From Thermincola carboxydiphila (lineage in GTDB: Bacteria > Bacillota > Thermincolia > Thermincolales > UBA2595): 64,000 nucleotides of DNA. The stretch covers positions 20,547-84,546 of the forward strand of contig JAENZJ010000017.1 of the NCBI GenBank assembly GCA_016841325.1. The letters are read 5' to 3'. The number at the start of each line of letters is the position of its first letter. The first letter of the stretch is position 1. The notes beneath the pieces were generated by a model, which ran no database searches, had not been told where the DNA came from, and saw nothing but the letters and a program-made list of their open reading frames with translations. This document shows positions 8,446 to 16,995 of this stretch, one piece after another. The translations under genes were made by a program, and so were the position numbers.

Positions 8446-8889
8446 ATGAATCTCTTTAAGGCTTTGGATATCAGCGCATCCGGGATGACTGCCCAGAGGC
8501 TGAGAATGGACCTTATATCTGAGAATATTGCCAACATAAATACTACCAGGACTGCTGCCGGAGGTCCTTACCGGCGGAAGATAGCAGTTTTTGAGGCCAG
8601 GGGACCGGAAAGCGTTTTTGCCGGCATATTGGGGAAGACCCTTGAACAGCAAAAGACCGGGGGCGGCGTCAGGGTATCTCGGATAACTGAAGATATGAGC
8701 CCTTTTAAAATGGTTTATGACCCCAATCACCCTGATGCCAATGCAGAGGGATATGTAAGCATGCCCAATGTCAATATTGTAACTGAAATGGTAAATATGA
8801 TTTCAGCCACGAGGTCATATGAGGCTAATGTAACGGCCAGCAAAGCTTCTAAGGACATTGCACTGAGGGCGCTGGAAATCGGGAAATAA
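8446..8889 (+). CDS. flgC: Flagellar proximal rod protein FlgC
   Basis: Rod subunit paired with FlgB. The 147-residue protein begins MNLFKALDISASGMTAQRL and carries the rod/hook signature SENIANINTTRTAAGGPYRR near residues 27-46. The central VSMPNVNIVTEMVNMISA and a C-terminal TASKASKDIALRALEIGK complete the FlgC pattern. A GGGGGG ribosome site precedes the ATG. It stands 146 bases behind flgB, an unusually large gap for this pair, filled by two hairpins. Confidence 0.96.
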   Translation: MNLFKALDISASGMTAQRLRMDLISENIANINTTRTAAGGPYRRKIAVFEARGPESVFAGILGKTLEQQKTGGGVRVSRITEDMSPFKMVYDPNHPDANAEGYVSMPNVNIVTEMVNMISATRSYEANVTASKASKDIALRALEIGK

Positions 8890-8904
8890 AGGGGGATTTG
8901 AGCA

Positions 8905-9210
8905 TTGAATATCCTGAATATACCTGTTGATGTGCTGCAGACCGGCCGCAAACTCGGAGGGTTGTCTGAGGCTCAGAACAATGACAAGGGAACTGGGTTT
9001 GCAGATATGCTGCAGAATTCCATCAATGAAATAAATTCTCTCCAGCAGCAGTCGGCAGAATTAAAAAATGCCCTGGTTACAGGTGAAATAAATGAACTGC
9101 ACCAGATGATGATTGCAGCAGAAAAATCAAGTCTCGCTTTTCAGTTTACCCTTCAGATTCGCAACAAAGTTATAGAAGCATATCAGGAAATTATGAGGAT
9201 GCAGGTATAA
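8905..9210 (+). CDS. fliE: Flagellar hook-basal body complex protein FliE
   Basis: Small adapter linking the MS ring (FliF) to the rod. The 101-residue product starts at a TTG (8905) behind GGGGGAT, 15 bases after flgC. The conserved C-terminal half contains NELHQMMIAAEKSSLAFQFT and ends QIRNKVIEAYQEIMRMQV, the classic FliE tail. The N-terminal third is variable, as in other members. The order flgB-flgC-fliE-fliF is universal in Firmicutes. Confidence 0.95.
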   Translation: MNILNIPVDVLQTGRKLGGLSEAQNNDKGTGFADMLQNSINEINSLQQQSAELKNALVTGEINELHQMMIAAEKSSLAFQFTLQIRNKVIEAYQEIMRMQV

Positions 9211-9250
9211 TAGCTTTTTCTCAAAGAGTGGAATGAGGTGACTTGTCTTA

Positions 9251-10828
9251 ATGAAAGAGTATTTGTTGCAACTGAAAACGCAGTCTATTGAGTTGTGGCA
9301 AAAGATGAACAAAATACAGAAATCAGTCATTATAGGTTCGGCGGCTCTTCTGATTGTGGTCTTGATTCTCCTTACCAGAAGCGCGACCATGCCGGATTAT
9401 GGGGCCTTATTCACTCTAAAAGACGAACAGCAGGCAGGGCAGATAGTAGAAAAACTTAATGAGAAGAAAATACCTTTCAGGTTTGCCGACAATGGGACTG
9501 ATGGCACCGTTACCATTATGATTCCTAACAAGGATATTACTCAAACACGTCTGGAATTAGCCGGTGAGGGACTGCCCACAGGCGGAGTTGTCGGATTCGA
9601 AAGTTTTGATAACACTAAGTTCGGGGAGACAGATACTGACCGCCGGGCCAGATACCTCCGTGCACTGCAGGGCGAACTTACCCGCACAATCGAGGGGATG
9701 TCCGAGGTCGACATGGCCAGAGTGCATGTTGTCCAACCCGAACCTTCTCTTTTTTCTGAAGAACAAAAAAATGCCACCGCTGCAGTAATGTTAAAACTTA
9801 AACCTAATAAGACCCTTGAGGAAAACCAGGTAGGAGGCATTGTCAAACTGGTGGCCAACAGTGTTGAGGGGTTAACGGAAGACAATATTACCATTGTCGA
9901 TGTTAACGGAAATGTCCTTTCTGAAAATGTCAGCAGTTCAGAAGATGGTGCCATTTCAGGGAAACAGGTGGAAATAAGGCAGCAATACCAAAGGCAGTAC
10001 CAGAGCGAACTGCAGGACTCTGTTGAAAGTATGCTGGAAAAGATCTGGGGACCTGGGAAGGTTGTCTGCCGGGTTAGCCTGGATATTGATTTTGATAAGA
10101 TTGAACAAAAGAAGCAGGAGTTTGGTGAGGTCGTACCAAGGAGCACTGAAGAGTCGGAATTAGTCAGCACAACTACCAGCAATACTGCCGGGACAGGGGT
10201 TCCAGGTACAGATGCCAATATCCCGGGCTATGAACTGCCCGGGGAAACAGGGACGAGTGAGACTACAGAGACTCATGAGATCAGGAATAACGAGATTAAT
10301 ACATACGAAGAATTCAGGGAAGTCGCCCCTGGCAGTGTAAAGAGAATGTCTGTGGCAGTTGTTATTGACAGGGAGATTGATGCTAATCAGCAGGCGGTTA
10401 TCGAAGACATCGTCAAGAGTGCGGCTGGTTTTGACACTGAGCGGGGTGACCAGTTATCAGTTGCCGGAATGCCGTTTAATACTGAATACCAGGATGAACT
10501 GAGCAGGCAGATAGCAGAAGCCGAGCAGCGGGAGATGTATATTTACGGCGGGGCTGCCGCCCTGGCAGCATTTGTACTTATTGGAGCAATTGTGGCCAGC
10601 ATAGTTATCGTGAGACGCAGGAAGGAAGACTCAATGCCGGCTGAGGAACAGTTTGTGGTCAGCAGGCCGTTCGCGGTGGACGAATCAGGGGACAGCGAGA
10701 TCCCTGAAAAAGACCTGACACCTGAAGAAAAAGAGCAGAAAAGGATTAAGGAACGTGTGGAAAATGTTGCTAAACAGCAGCCTGACGATATTGCCCAATT
10801 GCTCCGCACCTGGTTGATTGAAGAATAG
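9251..10828 (+). CDS. fliF: Flagellar MS-ring protein FliF
   Basis: Forms the MS ring in the cytoplasmic membrane, the foundation of the basal body and housing of the export gate. The 525-residue protein has a first membrane helix around residues 26-42 and two ring-building motifs in the periplasmic-side region. It also has a low-complexity Ser/Thr/Gly segment (about 295-345), a second membrane helix near 435-457 (GGAAALAAFVLIGAIVASIV), and a cytoplasmic C-terminus ending DIAQLLRTWLIEE, the FliG-binding tail. A GAGGTGA ribosome site lies nine bases before the ATG. fliG follows immediately. Confidence 0.96.
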   Translation: MKEYLLQLKTQSIELWQKMNKIQKSVIIGSAALLIVVLILLTRSATMPDYGALFTLKDEQQAGQIVEKLNEKKIPFRFADNGTDGTVTIMIPNKDITQTRLELAGEGLPTGGVVGFESFDNTKFGETDTDRRARYLRALQGELTRTIEGMSEVDMARVHVVQPEPSLFSEEQKNATAAVMLKLKPNKTLEENQVGGIVKLVANSVEGLTEDNITIVDVNGNVLSENVSSSEDGAISGKQVEIRQQYQRQYQSELQDSVESMLEKIWGPGKVVCRVSLDIDFDKIEQKKQEFGEVVPRSTEESELVSTTTSNTAGTGVPGTDANIPGYELPGETGTSETTETHEIRNNEINTYEEFREVAPGSVKRMSVAVVIDREIDANQQAVIEDIVKSAAGFDTERGDQLSVAGMPFNTEYQDELSRQIAEAEQREMYIYGGAAALAAFVLIGAIVASIVIVRRRKEDSMPAEEQFVVSRPFAVDESGDSEIPEKDLTPEEKEQKRIKERVENVAKQQPDDIAQLLRTWLIEE

Positions 10829-10839
10829 GGGTGACATTA

Positions 10840-11844
10840 ATGGCCAGAGGCTTAACGGGAAAACAAAAAGCAGCAATATTACTGATTTCCCTGGGTCCGG
10901 AGGTTTCTGCAGAGATATTTAAACACCTCAGAGATGAGGAGATTGAAGAATTAACCATTGAAATAGCCAATATTCGTAAAGTCAGTGCTGATGACAAGGC
11001 CGATATCCTGTCGGAATTCCATGATTTACTGGTAGCTAAAGATTTCATATCTTCAGGGGGTATCGAATATGCCAGAGAAGTCCTGGAAAAAGCGCTGGGA
11101 AACCAAAAGGCCCTGGACATCATCCAGAGACTGACAGCTACCCTGCAGGTCAAGCCATTTGATTTTGTCAGGAAGACAGACCCGGCACAGTTACTCAACT
11201 TTATCCAGTCTGAACACCCGCAGACCATAGCCCTGATTATTGCATATCTGGCTCCTGATCAGGCAGCCACCATACTATCGGCGCTGCCACCGGACCGCCA
11301 GGCTGATGTTGCCAGGAGGATTGCCATGATGGACAGCACTTCTCCCGATGTGATCAGGGATATTGAGCGGCTGCTGGAACGAAAACTTTCGACTGTGGTT
11401 TCCACGGACTTTACCAGTGCAGGAGGAGTTCAGTCTGTTGTCGATATCCTTAACCGGGTTGACCGTACTACAGAAAAGACCATTATGGAAAGCATGGAAA
11501 TTCAGGACCCCGAAATGGCAGAAGAAATCAAGAAAAGAATGTTTGTTTTCGAGGATATTGTGCAGCTTGATGACCGGGCTATCCAACAAATACTTCGTGA
11601 TGTGGACAGCAAGGACCTTGCCCTTGCACTGAAGGGATCCAATGAAGAAGTCGGAGCCAAGGTTCAGCGCAATATGTCAAAACGTGCCTCCGATATGCTC
11701 AAGGAAGACATGGAATACATGGGTCCTGTCAGGCTGCGTGACGTTGAAGATGCTCAGCAGCGTATAGTCAATATAATCAGGAAACTGGAAGAAGCTGGGG
11801 AAATTGTCATTGCTCGCGGCGGAGGAGATGAAGTAATTGTCTAA
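10840..11844 (+). CDS. fliG: Flagellar motor switch protein FliG
   Basis: C-ring protein that couples stator torque and rotational switching. I prefer the ATG at 10840 (MARGLTGKQKAAILL, the family N-terminus) over a GTG nine bases upstream, because TAGGGGTGA at 10827-10835 then acts as ribosome site. The EHPQTIALI motif of the middle domain is at about residues 127-135. The C-terminal domain carries the charged motor helix region (DIVQLDDRAIQQILRDVDSK). Length 334 is standard. The end overlaps the start of fliH by eight bases. Confidence 0.96.
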   Translation: MARGLTGKQKAAILLISLGPEVSAEIFKHLRDEEIEELTIEIANIRKVSADDKADILSEFHDLLVAKDFISSGGIEYAREVLEKALGNQKALDIIQRLTATLQVKPFDFVRKTDPAQLLNFIQSEHPQTIALIIAYLAPDQAATILSALPPDRQADVARRIAMMDSTSPDVIRDIERLLERKLSTVVSTDFTSAGGVQSVVDILNRVDRTTEKTIMESMEIQDPEMAEEIKKRMFVFEDIVQLDDRAIQQILRDVDSKDLALALKGSNEEVGAKVQRNMSKRASDMLKEDMEYMGPVRLRDVEDAQQRIVNIIRKLEEAGEIVIARGGGDEVIV

Positions 11845-12619
11845 GGTCATAAAAGGTTTGTCCGTCAAGCTGCAATCTCCTATGGTTGTAAGACACAGCA
11901 ATGATGCGGCCCTGGAAAAATCACCGGAAAATTACCGTGAGCCAATTTCCGAACAGGATGTTGGACAGCTCAAGGACCAGGCAGCTCAGATTCTTAGTGA
12001 AACAGAGCAGATGGTTAAGGAGCTCCTCGGGACTGCCAGGCAGGAAGCCGAGAAGATAATCAGGAATGCCAGGGAAGAGGCCCAGACCATAATTGAAGGG
12101 GGCCGTGCCAAGCTCCGGGAAATTGAGACAGAGGCATTCAACAAGGGATGGGAGGATGGCAGCAAGGCAGCCAGAGATGAATATGAGGAAAAGCTTAGGG
12201 ATGCAAAAGCTGTATTGGATAAGGCTCATGAGGAAAAATGGCAGGTGGTGGCCGGTTCTGAAGAAGAGATCGTCAGGCTGGCTGTCGCCGTGGCCAGGAA
12301 AGTTATTGACCGTGAAATTGAGACAGGCCCTGATATTGTGGTGGATATGGTTAAACGGGCCATTCAGAAGGCTTCTGACAGGGAAGAACTGACGGTAAGA
12401 GTCAATCCTGACAACCTGGATGTGACTATAAATGCCAGAGATGACATATCACAGGAAGTGAAGGGAATCCGCAAGCTGAAGGTACTTGCAGACCCGGCCA
12501 TTGCTCCGGGAGGATGTGTGGTTGAAAGTCACAACGGTACTGTTGATGCCAGGATTGAGAGACAGATGAATGAAATAGAACAAGCTTTGATGGAAGTGAA
12601 TCCCAATGCCGAAGTTTGA
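11837..12619 (+). CDS. fliH: Flagellar export ATPase regulator FliH
   Basis: Stator-like protein that binds and restrains the export ATPase FliI and brings it to the C ring. It is related to V/F-ATPase peripheral-stalk subunits. The 260-residue product starts at a TTG overlapping the fliG stop. A long charged coiled coil (about 40-150), rich in Glu, Ala and Arg, is followed by the globular C-terminal domain (about 150-255) with AVAVARKVIDREI and APGGCVVESHNGTVDARIE. The gene overlaps fliI by 14 bases, indicating translational coupling. Confidence 0.92.
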   Translation: MSKVIKGLSVKLQSPMVVRHSNDAALEKSPENYREPISEQDVGQLKDQAAQILSETEQMVKELLGTARQEAEKIIRNAREEAQTIIEGGRAKLREIETEAFNKGWEDGSKAARDEYEEKLRDAKAVLDKAHEEKWQVVAGSEEEIVRLAVAVARKVIDREIETGPDIVVDMVKRAIQKASDREELTVRVNPDNLDVTINARDDISQEVKGIRKLKVLADPAIAPGGCVVESHNGTVDARIERQMNEIEQALMEVNPNAEV

Positions 12620-13928
12620 AAAATATTTTCAGGCTATAGAGAAGACAGAACCAATTAAGACAAATGGAAAAGTAACTCAGGTTATCGGCCTTATTATAGA
12701 GTCCCAGGGACCGGGGGCCAACCTGGGGGAATTATGTTACGTTTTTCCTAATAACGGTTCTGTGAAGATAAAAGCAGAAGTAGTGGGGTTCAGGGAAAAT
12801 AAGATTCTCCTGATGCCCCTCGGTGAACTAAGTGGAATCGGTCCCGGATGTGAGGTAGTGGCAACTGGGGACACCTTCAGGGTTGGTGTGGGAGACCGGA
12901 TTCTGGGAAGAATTATTGACGGCCTGGGAAATCCCCTTGACCATGGCGGATGCCTGGAGATTACCGGGGATTACCCGGTAAACAATAATCCCCCGAATCC
13001 TCTGGACAGGAGACGCATTACCGAACCCCTGTCAATCGGTGTCAAGGCAATAGACGGAGTTTTGACATGCGGTAAGGGTCAGAGGATAGGGATATTTTCC
13101 GGAAGCGGGGTTGGCAAAAGTACTCTCCTGGGGATGGTTGCCCGGAATACCTCGGCTGATGTCAATGTAATAGCCCTGATTGGTGAAAGGGGCCGTGAGG
13201 TCAGGGAGTTTATCGAAAAGGACCTGGGTGAAGAGGGACTAAGACGTTCGGTAGTGGTTGTAGCCACATCAGACCAGCCTGCACTGGTGAGGCTGAAGGG
13301 CGCCATGGTAGCCACCACGATTGCAGAATACTTCAGGGACCAGGGCCTTGATGTTATGTTTATGATGGATTCGGTTACCCGGTTTGCCATGGCCCAGAGG
13401 GAAATCGGGCTGGCAGTGGGGGAACCGCCTGCCACCAGGGGTTATACTCCTTCTGTGTTTGCTCTCCTTCCAAAACTCCTGGAACGTTCAGGGACATCGC
13501 CCAGAGGCACAATAACCGGGCTGTATACAGTGCTGGTAGATGGGGATGATCACAACGAACCCATTGCTGATGCCGTCAGGGGTATTCTGGACGGGCATAT
13601 AGTCCTCACCAGGGAGTTGGCAATGCAGACTCATTATCCGGCCATAGATGTCCTGGCAAGTGTCAGCCGGGTAATGAATGATATTGTACCTGACAGCCAC
13701 AGGAAATCTGCTGATGAAATACGCAGTATTCTGGCGACTTACCGGGAAGCCAAAGACCTGATAGATATCGGTGCCTACTCTATGGGGAGCAATCCCAAAA
13801 TTGATTATGCCATCTCCAAAATTGATTCTGTGCATGAGTTTCTGAAACAGGACATAAATGATAAATATACTTTTGAAGATGCCGTGGCTATCCTTGGGTC
13901 GCTCACCGAAAAGCGCATGTCCGCGTAA
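12606..13928 (+). CDS. fliI: Flagellar type III export ATPase FliI
   Basis: F1-beta-like hexameric ATPase that energises substrate unloading for flagellar export. Walker A GSGVGKST is at residues 166-173. The catalytic glutamate lies in IGERGREVREFIEKDLG, Walker B is near DVMFMMDSVTRFA, and the family-specific GEPPATRGYTPSVF follows. At 440 residues it is full length. The start overlaps the end of fliH, and fliJ follows 17 bases later, giving the usual fliH-fliI-fliJ set. Confidence 0.97.
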   Translation: MPKFEKYFQAIEKTEPIKTNGKVTQVIGLIIESQGPGANLGELCYVFPNNGSVKIKAEVVGFRENKILLMPLGELSGIGPGCEVVATGDTFRVGVGDRILGRIIDGLGNPLDHGGCLEITGDYPVNNNPPNPLDRRRITEPLSIGVKAIDGVLTCGKGQRIGIFSGSGVGKSTLLGMVARNTSADVNVIALIGERGREVREFIEKDLGEEGLRRSVVVVATSDQPALVRLKGAMVATTIAEYFRDQGLDVMFMMDSVTRFAMAQREIGLAVGEPPATRGYTPSVFALLPKLLERSGTSPRGTITGLYTVLVDGDDHNEPIADAVRGILDGHIVLTRELAMQTHYPAIDVLASVSRVMNDIVPDSHRKSADEIRSILATYREAKDLIDIGAYSMGSNPKIDYAISKIDSVHEFLKQDINDKYTFEDAVAILGSLTEKRMSA

Positions 13929-13945
13929 GAAGGAGATGAAGCGAA

Positions 13946-14398
13946 ATGAAAAAGTTTGTCTTTAAGCTCCAGACGGCTCTGGACCTAAAGCTGAAGGCTG
14001 AGGAAATAAAAAAAGAAGAGCTGGTTACGGTGACCGGGATATATAAGGAAAGCTGCCGGGTCTTAGAAAGCCTGAAAACAAGACTTGCTGAAATTCAGGA
14101 TATGGTCAGGGGGAAGCAGGGCGAACAGTTGGATGTTACCGAAATAAAGAGATGTCAGGAATATATACCTGTCCTCAATGAACACATTTCCCAACAGGCC
14201 CTGGTGACCGAAAACCACCGTACTGTCATGGAACAGGTCAGGGGTGAACTTATCCAAATAATGAAGGACAGAAAGGTTCTGGAAAAGCTCAAGACCAGGC
14301 ACTATCAGGAATATATGCGGGAATTCCTCAGGGAAGAACAGAAACAGATTGATGAGATGGCAACAACAGGATTTATTCACAGGGATTCGGCGGTATAA
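13946..14398 (+). CDS. fliJ: Flagellar export chaperone FliJ
   Basis: A 150-residue, almost entirely helical, highly charged protein predicted to form an antiparallel coiled coil, as in the FliJ/ATP-synthase gamma-like stalk of the export ATPase. It begins MKKFVFKLQTALDLKLKAEE, the usual pattern, and is preceded by AAGGAGATGAA. Sequence conservation in this family is low, so the call rests on coiled-coil character, size and position directly behind fliI. Confidence 0.9.
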   Translation: MKKFVFKLQTALDLKLKAEEIKKEELVTVTGIYKESCRVLESLKTRLAEIQDMVRGKQGEQLDVTEIKRCQEYIPVLNEHISQQALVTENHRTVMEQVRGELIQIMKDRKVLEKLKTRHYQEYMREFLREEQKQIDEMATTGFIHRDSAV

Positions 14399-14415
14399 CA
14401 GGGGGTTAATTATCA

Positions 14416-14994
14416 GTGCGGGTAAAAAGGATTTTGTCCAGAATACTATTGGTAATACTGATTCTTGGCATAGTTGCGGGAGCTGTCTGGGTGCTGGACT
14501 GGCTGGGGGTATTTGATGTCCGGAAGACAGCAGCCAAAATACCTGTTGTCGGTAAGATGATACCCGCAGAGGAAAAAACTGAAAAGGAAAAGGAGGAGAA
14601 GAAAACTCCTGTAAACCCTTTTGAAGAAGAAAATAGAAAACTCACACAAGAAGTACAGAAGCTTCAAAAACAGGTCGGAGAAATGGAAAAGCAGCTGGAA
14701 ATTGTAAACACAGAAAAACAGGGCCTCCTGGAAGAACGGGAGACTCTCAGGAGCACACTGGAATCGCTGGAGAGTCTTCAGGATCAGCAGGAGGCAGCCA
14801 AGGTCAGTTATCAGAAGCTGGCAGAATACTATGCCGAAATGAAACCTGAAGCTGCGGTGAACATAATCAACAGTCTTTCCGATGAAGTTACCATAGGAAT
14901 ACTGCAGTACCTTGATAATGAACAGGTAGCCAACATCCTCAGTGCCATGGACCCTGAAAAGGCAGCGGATATTGTGGACCAGATGAAACAATAA
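14416..14994 (+). CDS. MotE/YlxF-like protein with MgtE N-terminal domain
   Basis: A 192-residue protein with a single N-terminal membrane helix (about 6-28), a Glu/Lys-rich linker, a coiled coil (about 72-125), and a C-terminal MgtE-intracellular-N-type repeat (MKPEAAVNIINSL, EVTIGILQYLDNEQVANIL, MDPEKAADIVDQMKQ). This is the architecture of YlxF of Bacillus and of MotE-type proteins, which act as chaperones for flagellar motor or cell-envelope partners. GTG start at 14416 behind GGGGGTTAAT. It lies between fliJ and fliK, exactly where ylxF lies in Bacillus. Confidence 0.85.
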   Translation: MRVKRILSRILLVILILGIVAGAVWVLDWLGVFDVRKTAAKIPVVGKMIPAEEKTEKEKEEKKTPVNPFEEENRKLTQEVQKLQKQVGEMEKQLEIVNTEKQGLLEERETLRSTLESLESLQDQQEAAKVSYQKLAEYYAEMKPEAAVNIINSLSDEVTIGILQYLDNEQVANILSAMDPEKAADIVDQMKQ

Positions 14995-15000
14995 AAGCCC

Positions 15001-15258
15001 TCGGAAATGACCGGGAAATGGCTTATGGTGAGATGTTGTACCGATTTTCCGAACTGTCGCCGGAGAAATGTAGCCTTGTTCCTGGCGAAGTCCGGGAACA
15101 CCGCCAATTCGCCTTCCGTGGCTCAGTGGCGGCGCGGGCCGTCCATGGCCCGCGTCCCGGACTTCGCTTAGCGGAACAGCGGCGACATATCTCACGGCGC
15201 CAGTATAAGGAAAATCTTGTACAACACCTCATCAAATTCCACGGTCATTTCCGGAGCC
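15001..15258. repeat. ~258-base imperfect palindrome upstream of fliK
   Basis: Three concentric sets of inverted repeats are visible. Outer: GGAAATGACCG (15003-15013) with CGGTCATTTCC (15243-15253). Middle: GATGTTGTACCGATTTTCC (15032-15050) with GGAAAATCTTGTACAACACC (15210-15229), one base offset. Inner: GCGAAGTCCGGGA (15088-15100) with TCCCGGACTTCGC (15156-15168), perfect, and GCGGGCC...GGCCCGC around 15136-15155 at the tip. The core is strongly GC-rich. There is no supported gene. This accounts for the ~390-base gap between the ylxF-like gene and fliK. It looks like a mobile or repeat-family element, or a very large RNA hairpin inside the operon transcript. Confidence 0.7.
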
Positions 15259-15390
15259 GGTGTCGGAGAGGAAAAAGAAGTCTGGGCATAGGGCCCTTAA
15301 ATTAGAGGAAGTTATATTTATTATATGAAGGGGGGTGGTTGCGGAGAGGAACAGGTTGTACAACAGAATAAGGGAAAGGAGGTGAAAACG

Positions 15391-16983
15391 TTGCAGACAA
15401 TGCCATTTATGGCCTGTACAGACAGTTCTCCAGCGGTAAGACAGGGGAGCGGCCCCAAACAGGGTACAGGGCAGCGGAATGATATCGGGAGCAGCCAGGG
15501 GGCAGAGCAGACAGCCTTCTCCGAGACTCTGAAGAATGCATCCCGCAGTGCCGGTGAGACTGGTAAAAATAAGGAAACAGCCCGGGCAGCAGGAAATGAA
15601 CCTGCAGATATACAGCAGGAGGAAACCTGCTCTCAGGAAGCAACAGGCGTTCAAGCTACTGAGGCTGCTGAACTGATTAGGCAGCTAATGGAACTGCTTC
15701 AGAAAATTAATCCGGAAGTCGGCTGGAATAACGCCGGGTCCGGAAATGGTGAACAGGCGGGCTTGCAGGGCGGAGGGTCTGTCCAGGGCAGCCTGAACTC
15801 ACTGAATGGTCTGCTGCAGGGTCTCAATGATCTGAACAGTATGGATGCAGGGCAGCTCATCAAAGCCCTCGGCAGTCTGCTAAAAGCGCTGGAAGCAGCC
15901 GGTGACGGTTCGCCGGGAATGAAGGACCTTAAGCTCCTGATACAGAACCAGTTAAACTCTGGCACAAGTCTGTCCCGGGATGTTTTTATGGCCCGGTTTG
16001 CGGCTATAATCAGGGAAATGGCCGGGAGCAGCGGGCAGGCTTCCCCGGGAAACCATCAGGGACTGTCCGGCAGTTCCAATACGCAGCCTGCAGGCACCCA
16101 AATACCGGCAGATACCGGAGGGGGACAGGCACAAGCAGCTGACAGCCGTTGGGAAAATGAAGTCAGGACAGGCAGTCCCGCGGGTGCCGGTGGAAATAAT
16201 TCCGGTGTGACAAGTAAGGGAAATACGGATGCGACAGCTGCAAACACCCGGGAAAATCCGTCTCCGGGGATGCCTGCCAACGGAAGCGGTTCCACAACTG
16301 CAAAATCCCCCAGGACAACAGCTCCTCAGAGTGATCCCGCAGTGAGAAATGTTTCGGAGAATCAAAAGGGCACTTTTGAGAATACCAGGCCGGCACATTT
16401 CAGTGAACCGGGTACAGCAGGGCTCCGTGTTGAACCACAGCCCCAGGCACAGGTCGGGCCACAGCATCAGTTTTCCGGAAATGCTTCCTCTGAAGGGGGC
16501 AATGTAACGGGACAGGTTTCCCAAACCACACAGACATATCAGGGAGACAGGGCTGTATTTACCCAGATTATTCAGAAGGTAAAGGTGGCTGCCTCTCCGG
16601 GAGCATCTGAAATGGAGATAGAGCTAAAACCAGAATTCCTGGGCAGGTTAAAGCTCACAGTTACTGCTGATAATGGGCTGGTAACAGCCAGATTCAATAC
16701 TCACAGCCCACATGTCAAGGCTGTTATTGAGGCCAACCTGCAGGTTCTAAGGGATACCCTGGCTGATCAGGGAATCAAAGTTGATCAGCTCACAGTAACC
16801 GTCACTCCTGAGAAAAACCATTCGGGGCAGAACGAGCGTGAGGGCTTGTTTAGGAGAAAGAATCAAACCGGTGGCAAGAGATTATCACTTAATGAAGAAC
16901 AGATTGAGTCAGTCTTCTCTAACGGAGGCGGAACCCTGAGTACTGCGGGTTATTTTGGGAATACCGTTGATTTTACTGCATAG
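15391..16983 (+). CDS. fliK: Flagellar hook-length control protein FliK
   Basis: Secreted molecular ruler that stops hook growth and switches export specificity. The C-terminal domain (about 395-490) has the FliK/T3S4 pattern SEMEIELKPEFLGRLKLTV, THSPHVKAVIEANLQVLRD and LADQGIKVDQLTV. The rest is a Gly/Ser/Thr/Gln-rich unstructured ruler. An upstream in-frame ATG (15325) exists, but AAAGGAGGTGA at 15375-15385 points to the TTG at 15391. From there the protein has 530 residues. It sits between the ylxF-like gene and flgD, as in Bacillus. Confidence 0.93.
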   Translation: MQTMPFMACTDSSPAVRQGSGPKQGTGQRNDIGSSQGAEQTAFSETLKNASRSAGETGKNKETARAAGNEPADIQQEETCSQEATGVQATEAAELIRQLMELLQKINPEVGWNNAGSGNGEQAGLQGGGSVQGSLNSLNGLLQGLNDLNSMDAGQLIKALGSLLKALEAAGDGSPGMKDLKLLIQNQLNSGTSLSRDVFMARFAAIIREMAGSSGQASPGNHQGLSGSSNTQPAGTQIPADTGGGQAQAADSRWENEVRTGSPAGAGGNNSGVTSKGNTDATAANTRENPSPGMPANGSGSTTAKSPRTTAPQSDPAVRNVSENQKGTFENTRPAHFSEPGTAGLRVEPQPQAQVGPQHQFSGNASSEGGNVTGQVSQTTQTYQGDRAVFTQIIQKVKVAASPGASEMEIELKPEFLGRLKLTVTADNGLVTARFNTHSPHVKAVIEANLQVLRDTLADQGIKVDQLTVTVTPEKNHSGQNEREGLFRRKNQTGGKRLSLNEEQIESVFSNGGGTLSTAGYFGNTVDFTA

Positions 16984-16995
16984 GAGGTGATGTGA

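Noticed and set aside
9541..10218. 225-codon minus-strand open frame inside fliF
   Set aside because: Ser/Thr/Leu-rich shadow of fliF without domain similarity or ribosome site.
14446..15195. 249-codon open frame on the minus strand across the ylxF-like gene and palindrome
   Set aside because: Antisense to a well-supported gene, Cys/Phe-rich composition typical of reverse-frame artefacts, and ends in the repeat element.
15325..15390. Upstream ATG for fliK giving 22 extra residues
   Set aside because: A near-perfect ribosome site AAAGGAGGTGA lies inside this extension and points to the TTG at 15391.
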